Source of the DNA: Pirellulaceae bacterium
GTDB taxonomy: Bacteria; Planctomycetota; Planctomycetia; Pirellulales; Pirellulaceae
Assembly (NCBI GenBank): GCA_030744095.1
Contig: JASLRF010000642.1
Span: 1-12,602 of the forward strand
Length of the DNA stretch: 12,602 bases
Direction: 5' to 3'
Both the position numbers and the translations under genes were made by a program. Shown here piece after piece: positions 7,019 through 12,602 of this stretch. How positions within the stretch are numbered: the stretch's first letter is position 1; each line of letters starts with the position of its first letter. Under the pieces are notes generated by a model. That model saw only the letters and a list, made by a program, of their open reading frames with translations, searched no databases and was not told the DNA's origin.

Positions 7019-7900
7019 ATGCATCTGGCCGTCTTGGCGTCTGGCAATAGCTGGTATTTGAATGATCTGCGTCGCGCGGCCGCCCATCGTCACCGGATCG
7101 ATCAGGTGGCATTCGATCTGCTTCGGTCGCACCTGCACGGCAGTGCCGCACAGGTTCACAGTCAAAATCGCGATCTCGCAGAATACTCCGCCGTTCTCGT
7201 TCGAACCATGCCGCCAGGTTCATTGGAACGAGTCGTGTTTCGCATGGACGCGTTGGCCCAGTTGGAAGCGACCGGCACGCCTGTCATCAACTCCCCCCGC
7301 GCAATCGAATCCGCCGTCGACAAGTACCTTGCACTGGCCAAACTGCAGGCGGTCGGGCTGCCGATTCCACCGACGGTCGTCTGTCAATCCAAGGACGATG
7401 CGATGGACGCGTTTTCTGCGTTGGGGGGCGACGTGGTGGTTAAACCGTTGTTCGGCGGAGAAGGCCGAGGAATCTGTCGCATCGCAGATCCCGATGTGGC
7501 GTTTCGGACGTTCAAGGCGCTGCTGCAAATCGACGCCGTGCTTTACCTCCAGCAATTCATCGATCATGAAGGCTGCGACCTGCGCCTGTTCGTGGTGGGT
7601 GATGAAGTGTTGGGGATTCGTCGCCGAAATCCGTCTGATTGGCGCACGAACGTGAGTCGCGGTGCCATCGCCGAACCGCTTGATATCACAATCGATCTGA
7701 TGGAAATTGCCCAACGCGCGGCGCGCGCGGTGGGTGCAGAGATCGCCGGCGTCGATCTGCTCGACGGAAGAGACGGCCGTCGCTGGGTGCTGGAAGTCAA
7801 TGCGGTGCCGGGCTGGAAGGCACTGGCGGAAACGCTGGAGATGGACGTGGCAGCCCGCGTTTTGACATTCATCGAAACTCGAGTCGAGATACAGGAGTGA
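7019..7900 (+). CDS. RimK-like ATP-grasp ligase (H4MPT-linked, ORF17/MptN-like)
   Basis: ATP-grasp enzymes of this branch join a carboxylate to an amine through an acyl phosphate; relatives add glutamate to ribosomal protein S6 (RimK) or to H4MPT (MptN). From ATG 7019 the protein has 293 residues. The pre-ATP-grasp part is about 1-95. Residues 139-151 (VVVKPLFGGEGRG) form the ATP lysine and glycine loop. D187-R189 and NVSRGA at 211-216 follow, with D246, E259 and N261 (LEVNAVPGW) as metal ligands. GAGAAAGG lies just before ATG 7019; an in-frame GTG at 7004 lacks such a site. The position after mch fits the uncharacterised RimK-like gene found with H4MPT genes in methylotrophs, so a role in finishing or modifying the pterin cofactor is plausible. 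The substrate is inference. Confidence 0.87.
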   Translation: MHLAVLASGNSWYLNDLRRAAAHRHRIDQVAFDLLRSHLHGSAAQVHSQNRDLAEYSAVLVRTMPPGSLERVVFRMDALAQLEATGTPVINSPRAIESAVDKYLALAKLQAVGLPIPPTVVCQSKDDAMDAFSALGGDVVVKPLFGGEGRGICRIADPDVAFRTFKALLQIDAVLYLQQFIDHEGCDLRLFVVGDEVLGIRRRNPSDWRTNVSRGAIAEPLDITIDLMEIAQRAARAVGAEIAGVDLLDGRDGRRWVLEVNAVPGWKALAETLEMDVAARVLTFIETRVEIQE

Positions 7901-7905
7901 CCCGA

Positions 7906-9645
7906 GTGCCAGTGGAAACTGACAACGTCGTCAACGTCGGTATGCGGCTCTCCGATACGGCGTGTCGCAATCCGTCTGGCATCGCGGTGGTTGATCCGTT
8001 GGGGCATGACCGTTATGGCAAGCGGCAGTATCGCCAAGTCACCTTCGGCGAATTGGAAGAAGACACCAATCGGATCGCTGCCGGACTTCAAGCCATGGGT
8101 GTTCAAAAAGGCACACGCCTGGTGCTGCTGGTGCGCCCCGGCATCGACTTCATCGCCTTGGTGTTTGCCCTGTTTAAATCAGGCGCGGTGACAATCCTGA
8201 TCGATCCGGGCATGGGGCGCAATAACCTGATAAAGTGTTTGCACGACGCACAGCCTGATGGATTCGTCGCGATTTCGTTCGCGCAGGCCATTCGCTGCTT
8301 ACTGCCGCACCGCTTTCGGCAAGCGCGACTGAATGTGACCGTGGGACGTCGGTGGTTTTGGACGGGGCCAACCTTGTCCGGTTTGCGAATGCAGAACCAT
8401 GCCGCATTCTCCGGTGCGACCACGGCGGCGGATGACTCGGCGGCCGTCATTTTCACGACAGGCAGCACCGGACCACCTAAGGGCGTCCTTTACCGGCATG
8501 GAAACTTCGACCGGCAAGTCGATGAAATTCGCGACGCCTACGACATTCAGCCTGGTGAAATCGACTTGCCTGGATTCCCACTGTTTGCACTGTTCAATGC
8601 GGCGATGGGGGTTACCACGGTGATCCCTGATATGGATTTTACCCGGCCTGCCGACGCGGACCCGCGGAACATTGTCGAGGCGGTGCACGACTGGCAAGTG
8701 ACTCAAGCGTTCGGGTCGCCGGCGCTGCTCAATACCCTTGGACGATACTGCGAAAGGCACGAAGTGAAATTACCTACGCTGCGTCGAGTCCTGTCGGCCG
8801 GCGCGCCAGTGCCTCCCCATGTGTTGCGGCGGATTCGGACCGCGATGGCTGATGACGGCGAAATCCACACGCCCTACGGCGCGACCGAAGCGTTGCCAGT
8901 GGCCTCCATTTCCGCATCGGAAGTCTTGGCTGAAACGGCGCAGCGAAGCGAAGAAGGTGCCGGGACTTGTGTCGGTCACCGTTTCCCGGGGATTCAATGG
9001 AAGGTGATCCGCATCCGTGATGATGCCATCCCAGAAATTGACGAGATCGAGGAGATGCCGAAAGGCCAGATCGGTGAACTGATCGTCACCGGACGCGTGG
9101 TGACCAGCCAATACGTCACACGGCTCGACGCCAATCCGCTCCACAAGGTGCACGACCGCAACGACCTCGGCAGCAACGACCTGGCCAGCAACGACCTGGC
9201 CAGCAATAGATTGGGCAGCAACCGAATTTGGCACCGAATGGGTGATGTCGGGTATCTCGACGAACAAGATCGGTTCTGGTTTTGCGGACGCAAGGCGCAC
9301 CGGGTTGAGACGGAGCGCGGCACGCTTTACACGATTCCTTGTGAAGCGATTGTCAATTGTCATCCTCACGTCTATCGGTCCGCGGTTGTCGGAGTTGGTC
9401 ACGCGCCTCGACAGACAGCAGTGGTCGTGGTTGAGACTTGGCCTGAACACCGCCCCCGTTCCGAGGCGGATCGATTGGAACTGATCCGAACGATTCGGCA
9501 GCGGCTCACCGCGAGCGAATTGACTCGGACGATTGAACACGTCCTGTTACATGAGTCGCTGCCCGTCGACATTCGCCACAATGCGAAGATCTTCCGCGAA
9601 CAACTTGCTGTTTGGGCGACCGATCACCTGCAGGAAGCACGATGA
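7906..9645 (+). CDS. OleC-like AMP-forming adenylating enzyme
   Basis: A member of the ANL (acyl-CoA synthetase, NRPS adenylation, luciferase) superfamily. It is closest in sequence feel to OleC, the enzyme that turns a beta-hydroxy acid into a beta-lactone with ATP. With GTG 7906 it has 579 residues, normal for OleC; CAGGAG lies 8-9 nt before it. An in-frame GTG at 7897 would overlap the previous stop but has no room for that site. Motifs: P-loop TTGSTGPPKG (184-193), followed by the OleC-like VLYRH, DLPGFPLFALF and PDMDFTRPADADPR; adenine motif PYGATE (323-328); hinge region MGDVGYLDEQ followed by CGRKAHRVE; C-terminal catalytic lysine in HNAKIFREQL (K561). Just before the hinge motif lie four 15-bp repeats. 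No thiolase (OleA), alpha/beta hydrolase (OleB) or typical OleD is here, so the olefin pathway itself is not supported. It ends in an ATGA overlap with the next gene. Confidence 0.88.
   Translation: MPVETDNVVNVGMRLSDTACRNPSGIAVVDPLGHDRYGKRQYRQVTFGELEEDTNRIAAGLQAMGVQKGTRLVLLVRPGIDFIALVFALFKSGAVTILIDPGMGRNNLIKCLHDAQPDGFVAISFAQAIRCLLPHRFRQARLNVTVGRRWFWTGPTLSGLRMQNHAAFSGATTAADDSAAVIFTTGSTGPPKGVLYRHGNFDRQVDEIRDAYDIQPGEIDLPGFPLFALFNAAMGVTTVIPDMDFTRPADADPRNIVEAVHDWQVTQAFGSPALLNTLGRYCERHEVKLPTLRRVLSAGAPVPPHVLRRIRTAMADDGEIHTPYGATEALPVASISASEVLAETAQRSEEGAGTCVGHRFPGIQWKVIRIRDDAIPEIDEIEEMPKGQIGELIVTGRVVTSQYVTRLDANPLHKVHDRNDLGSNDLASNDLASNRLGSNRIWHRMGDVGYLDEQDRFWFCGRKAHRVETERGTLYTIPCEAIVNCHPHVYRSAVVGVGHAPRQTAVVVVETWPEHRPRSEADRLELIRTIRQRLTASELTRTIEHVLLHESLPVDIRHNAKIFREQLAVWATDHLQEAR
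9160..9219 (+). repeat. four tandem 15-bp repeats coding N-D-L-x-S units
   Basis: Four in-frame copies (9160-9174, 9175-9189, 9190-9204, 9205-9219) of AACGACCTGGCCAGC or a variant, then a partial fifth copy. Copies 2 and 3 are identical at DNA level, copy 1 differs by two bases, and copy 4 is more diverged. They code NDLGS, NDLAS, NDLAS, NRLGS, followed by NR. The block sits in the OleC-like protein directly before the hinge motif GDVGYLDE, so it lengthens a surface loop near the domain joint. Confidence 0.95.
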
Positions 9646-10754
9646 GCCAGTTGCCAACTTCACAGAGCCCCCCGTTTTTGCCGCTGCTGGTTACCGGCAT
9701 AGCGGGTGTGGCGGGCTACAACGCCTTTCACTATTTCCGGGCTCGTTTTCCAGGCCAGGTTTTCGGCGTGCGTCGAGCGGACAACTGGCCGCTCTCGGGC
9801 GACGGCATCGTCGCCTGTGACGCCATGGACGAAGCAGCGTGGGCCAGGTTGTTTGACGAGCACCAGTTCAAAGCGGTTGTAAACTGCGAAGGGTCCTGCA
9901 AGCTAAAGTCGTGCGAACTTGATCCAGAGATGGCTTGGCGCGTCAACGTTGGAGGCTTGCAGAATCTACTACGCATGATTGGCCAGACAAAAGTGCGGCT
10001 GGTGCACTTTTCAATCGATCTGGTTTTTTCGGGAACCGCAGGGGGCAGACATGTTGAAGACGATCCGACCGATCCCGTCACCGTCTATGGGCGCACGATG
10101 GTCGAGGCGGAAGCGTACCTGCAAGAGCACGCGCCAGACGCTGCAATCCTGAGAATCTCATTGCCGATGGGGATCAGCTTCAACGGGCACGCTGGAGCGA
10201 TCGATTGGATTCAGTCGCGGTTTGCCAAGTCGAAGCCCGCGACACTCTATTACGACGAGATACGCACACCAGTGTACACGGACTGTCTGAACGAACTGCT
10301 GGCTGCATTACTGTCCAACGACATGTCCGGGCTCTATCACGCAGGCGGCCCTCGACCGTTGAGCCTTTTTCAGATTGCGCAAATCGTTAATCGGCTGGGC
10401 GGTTATGACCCTGACTTGTTAATTGGCTGCATGCGACACGAAGCCGGCCCCATCCCACCACGCGCCGGCGACGTCACACTGGATTCGTCAAAACTGGTTC
10501 GTGCGTTGGGCTACCAACCGTTTGACGCATGGCCGTTGCGAGACGATCACACTCCGGACCATCCCCGCTGGCACAATGATCGATTGACGCACGAACGCGG
10601 TTCACCGCAACTTTTGGTAGAGACCCTCTATCGAAATCGGCAAAAAACGGCCCTTCACCGTTGCGAAGGCACCGGTTCACGGAATTTCCGGCACGAATCG
10701 GTTGCACCCGTCGTTGCAACGGATAAATTAAATACGAGAAACCGGCCCGGGTAG
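9642..10754 (+). CDS. RmlD-like extended SDR protein with degenerate active site
   Basis: A Rossmann-fold protein of the dTDP-4-dehydrorhamnose reductase (RmlD) branch of extended short-chain dehydrogenases, 370 residues. The nucleotide loop TGIAGVAG is at 18-25. NCEGSCKLKSCELDPEMAWR (81-100) stands where RmlD proteins have the ND-x-A-E segment, followed by VNVGGLQNL. The usual Ser-Thr-Asp-Tyr-Val-Phe motif reads SIDLVF (124-129), so the catalytic Thr is Ile125. The usual Tyr-x-x-x-Lys reads YGRTM (149-153), so the catalytic Lys is Met153; Tyr149 remains. GLYHAGGPRPLSLFQIAQ (230-247) is the normal C-terminal substrate-domain motif. The last 30-70 residues go beyond the family's usual end and look unstructured. 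ATG 9642 overlaps the previous stop (ATGA), with AGGA 6 nt before it. It may be a non-catalytic partner of the adenylating enzyme, or use another chemistry. Confidence 0.85.
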   Translation: MSQLPTSQSPPFLPLLVTGIAGVAGYNAFHYFRARFPGQVFGVRRADNWPLSGDGIVACDAMDEAAWARLFDEHQFKAVVNCEGSCKLKSCELDPEMAWRVNVGGLQNLLRMIGQTKVRLVHFSIDLVFSGTAGGRHVEDDPTDPVTVYGRTMVEAEAYLQEHAPDAAILRISLPMGISFNGHAGAIDWIQSRFAKSKPATLYYDEIRTPVYTDCLNELLAALLSNDMSGLYHAGGPRPLSLFQIAQIVNRLGGYDPDLLIGCMRHEAGPIPPRAGDVTLDSSKLVRALGYQPFDAWPLRDDHTPDHPRWHNDRLTHERGSPQLLVETLYRNRQKTALHRCEGTGSRNFRHESVAPVVATDKLNTRNRPG

Positions 10755-10944
10755 TAGCTGGCGGGTAGGTACGAAACTGGTTCTTCAGTACAACGTCGGT
10801 TTTCAGCACGTGGCGGGCTAGCGCAAATTAGTGTGGAATCAGAACCTCTGACCGTAGTAGAATAGTAGGAGTCCTGGCATCTTGTCTCTTCTTGTCCGTG
10901 ATCGTTTCCGATCGACAATCGTAACGGTGTGATTGGGGCCTGCA
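10755..10944. other. gap between the SDR gene and the FHA-GAF-PAS gene
   Basis: No gene is seen in these 190 bp. A TAGAAT near 10857-10862 could be a -10 box for the downstream gene, but no good -35 box lies 16-18 bp before it. No hairpin followed by a T-run marks the end of the preceding operon. Confidence 0.35.
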
Positions 10945-12602
10945 ATGGCAAAACTGCGTGCGACGAAAGGTTTCCAACCCGGTCGAGTCTGTTCGTTGGA
11001 GCTAGGCACCACCATATTGGGACGCAACCCACAACGGTGTGATGTCGTGCTGGAACACTTCGCCGTCAGCCGCGAACATGCGCGGATCGAGACGTGCGAT
11101 GACGCGACGTATATCGAGGATCTGGGGAGTCGCAACGGCGTCTGGATCAACGGGTATCAGATCGAGACAGGTCCCAATGGCCGTCACCAATTGAAGGGCT
11201 TTGACCGGATCGCGATTGCCGCCTTTGAATTTATTTTTGAGGATGATGCTTCGTCCAACGATGGCAGTAGCAATGTGCTGCTGTTTGCCGACGAAACCAC
11301 CCGTCCGGATATCCATTCGACTGTGGACGTGGGATGCGATAGTGCCTATGAAGGCCTGTTGGTTGATGAAGAATCGGGTAGCCGGTCCGGCAAGTTGCGA
11401 ACTGTATTGGCCATTATCGACCAATTGTCCAACACACTGGACATTGACGTTGCCCTGCCTAGAATCATCGATGCACTGTTTCGCGCACTTCCACATGCCC
11501 AAAACGGCTTCGTTTTGATCCGCGACAGGAAACGCGACACGTTTCACGCGGTCGCCGAGCGTCGGATGGACGACTCTGTCGACGCGATTCGAATCAGCAA
11601 AACGGTCGTTAACTATCTCGTCGACTCCAAGCAGGCTGTATTGAGCACGGACGTGGCCAACGACGAGCGCTTTGGTCGCAGCGCCAGTGTTCGTGCGCTA
11701 CACTTGCGATCGATGATCAGCGCGCCTTTATTGGATGGATTTGGCGAAGTTCGCGGGATTATCCAGTTGGAAGTTGTCGATGGTTCCAAGCAGTTCGCTC
11801 AGGGTGATCTCGAGTTCTTAGCGGGAGTTGCCCGGCACATTGGGATCGTGATCGAGAATGCACAATTGCACGATGCCGCGATCACGGCGCAACGCTTCGA
11901 ATATGACCAGCGATTCCGTCGGTTGATCGAAGGATCGGTGCAAGGCATTTTGATTCACCGACAGTTTCGTCCTCTCTTTGTCAACGATGCCTGGGCCACT
12001 CTTCACGGCTACACGACACGGGACATCATGGCGATGTCCAGCGTGGCCCCGTTGATCGCTGATGAAGACATTTCGTGCGTTGAACAATGCGCTGAAAGAC
12101 TGCTCGAGGACGAGACACAAACCAAGCGATTCGAGACACGCGGAATTCGCAAGGATGGCTCGACGATCTGCCTGGAAAACTTTAGTACCACCATCGACTG
12201 GGACGACGAACCGGCGATTCAAACCACGACCATTGACTTGACCCAGCGCAAGAATGCTGAAGCGATCCTGCAGCAATCGCACGATGAAATGGAACGCCGA
12301 GTCCAAGAACGATCATCCGAATTGGCACAGTCCGAGACGCTTTATCGGTCCCTGGTAGACCATCTCCCCATTTCTGTTTGTCGCAAGGATCTTCAAGGGC
12401 GATACACTTTTGTCAATCGGGCATTCTGTCAGCTGCTTGAAGCGACGGAAGACCAACTTGCCGGGAAATGCGACGCGGATCTGCTACCGCACGACTTGGC
12501 GGAAAGACTGGAACAAGCGGATAAGCAAGTCATTGAAACGGGAGAGCTGCGCGAGTCCATTGAAACGCTCCAGCGTCCTGATGGCAGAGTTTACTACTTG
12601 CA
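10945..12602 (+). CDS. FHA-GAF-PAS-PAS signalling protein, N-terminal part (runs off right edge)
   Basis: A cytoplasmic multi-sensor protein; 552 codons are visible with no stop. An FHA domain (about 1-95) binds phosphothreonine peptides; it has the conserved GR (26-27), SREHA (42-46) and GSRNGVWING (61-70). A linker follows, then a GAF domain (about 150-310; the core includes RSMISAPLLDGFGEVRGI). PAS 1 is at about 322-438 and ends in the PAC-like segment ending TTTIDLTQRK. A charged coiled coil (about 438-462) joins it to PAS 2 (about 463 onward; SLVDHLPISVCRKDLQG). The ATG at 10945 follows an in-frame TGA at 10930-10932, so the N-terminus is fixed within a few codons; the ribosome site is weak. 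The output domain is beyond the window: a histidine kinase is most likely, but a diguanylate cyclase or phosphatase is possible. No transmembrane segment is seen. Confidence 0.92.
   Translation, partial: MAKLRATKGFQPGRVCSLELGTTILGRNPQRCDVVLEHFAVSREHARIETCDDATYIEDLGSRNGVWINGYQIETGPNGRHQLKGFDRIAIAAFEFIFEDDASSNDGSSNVLLFADETTRPDIHSTVDVGCDSAYEGLLVDEESGSRSGKLRTVLAIIDQLSNTLDIDVALPRIIDALFRALPHAQNGFVLIRDRKRDTFHAVAERRMDDSVDAIRISKTVVNYLVDSKQAVLSTDVANDERFGRSASVRALHLRSMISAPLLDGFGEVRGIIQLEVVDGSKQFAQGDLEFLAGVARHIGIVIENAQLHDAAITAQRFEYDQRFRRLIEGSVQGILIHRQFRPLFVNDAWATLHGYTTRDIMAMSSVAPLIADEDISCVEQCAERLLEDETQTKRFETRGIRKDGSTICLENFSTTIDWDDEPAIQTTTIDLTQRKNAEAILQQSHDEMERRVQERSSELAQSETLYRSLVDHLPISVCRKDLQGRYTFVNRAFCQLLEATEDQLAGKCDADLLPHDLAERLEQADKQVIETGELRESIETLQRPDGRVYYL

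Noticed and set aside
7906..10754. A complete olefin (oleABCD) cluster
   Set aside because: Only an OleC-like enzyme is present; the SDR is RmlD-like with a degenerate triad, not OleD, and no thiolase or alpha/beta hydrolase gene is in the window.
10630..10754. A frameshift at the CAAAAAACGG run near the end of the SDR gene
   Set aside because: Neither alternative frame gives a recognisable or better C-terminus; the odd tail is more simply an unstructured extension.
10924..11046. Direct repeat ACGGTGTGAT on both sides of the FHA gene start
   Set aside because: Only 10 bp, two copies, one inside coding sequence; chance is a sufficient explanation.

Overview
The window looks like chromosomal DNA of a planctomycete, probably of the Pirellulales/Rhodopirellula type. 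The evidence is a bacterial tetrahydromethanopterin (H4MPT) C1 gene (mch) beside a RimK-like ATP-grasp gene, an OleC-like adenylating enzyme, moderately high GC, GTG starts and weak Shine-Dalgarno sites. The assignment is inference from gene content. I saw no mobile element, tRNA, rRNA, CRISPR array or prophage gene.

Left part (1-5020), all on the minus strand. In transcription order: a signal recognition particle RNA gene (core 4917-5020), dnaX (DNA polymerase III tau subunit, 3124-4857), a YbaB/EbfC nucleoid protein (2725-3084), rpoN (sigma-54, 1035-2525), and the N-terminal part of an acyl-CoA dehydrogenase that runs off the left edge (1-727). The ffs-dnaX-ybaB order is a classical bacterial housekeeping arrangement; recR, often next, is absent here. 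A good sigma-70-type promoter precedes ffs. dnaX carries a run of nine A in the coding strand, with a -1-frame TGA directly after it, at the junction between the ATPase/oligomerisation part and the tau-specific tail. This resembles the slippage site that gives the gamma form in Thermus.

Centre (5095-5834). A minus-strand DtxR/MntR-family metal-dependent repressor with its own near-consensus promoter, divergent from mch.

Right-centre (5904-10754), plus strand. mch (methenyl-H4MPT cyclohydrolase), then after a 143-bp gap with strong hairpins a tight three-gene block: RimK-like ATP-grasp ligase, OleC-like AMP-forming enzyme, and an RmlD-type extended SDR protein. The joints are a 5-bp gap (or GTGA overlap) and an ATGA overlap, so these three are very likely co-translated. 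The SDR protein has lost two of the three catalytic residues of its family, and the OleC-like enzyme carries a pentapeptide tandem repeat just before its hinge motif. What this block makes is unknown; it is the best candidate here for an undescribed pathway.

Right edge (10945-12602), plus strand. The start of a large FHA-GAF-PAS-PAS signalling protein, truncated by the window end and probably a sensor kinase or similar output protein.
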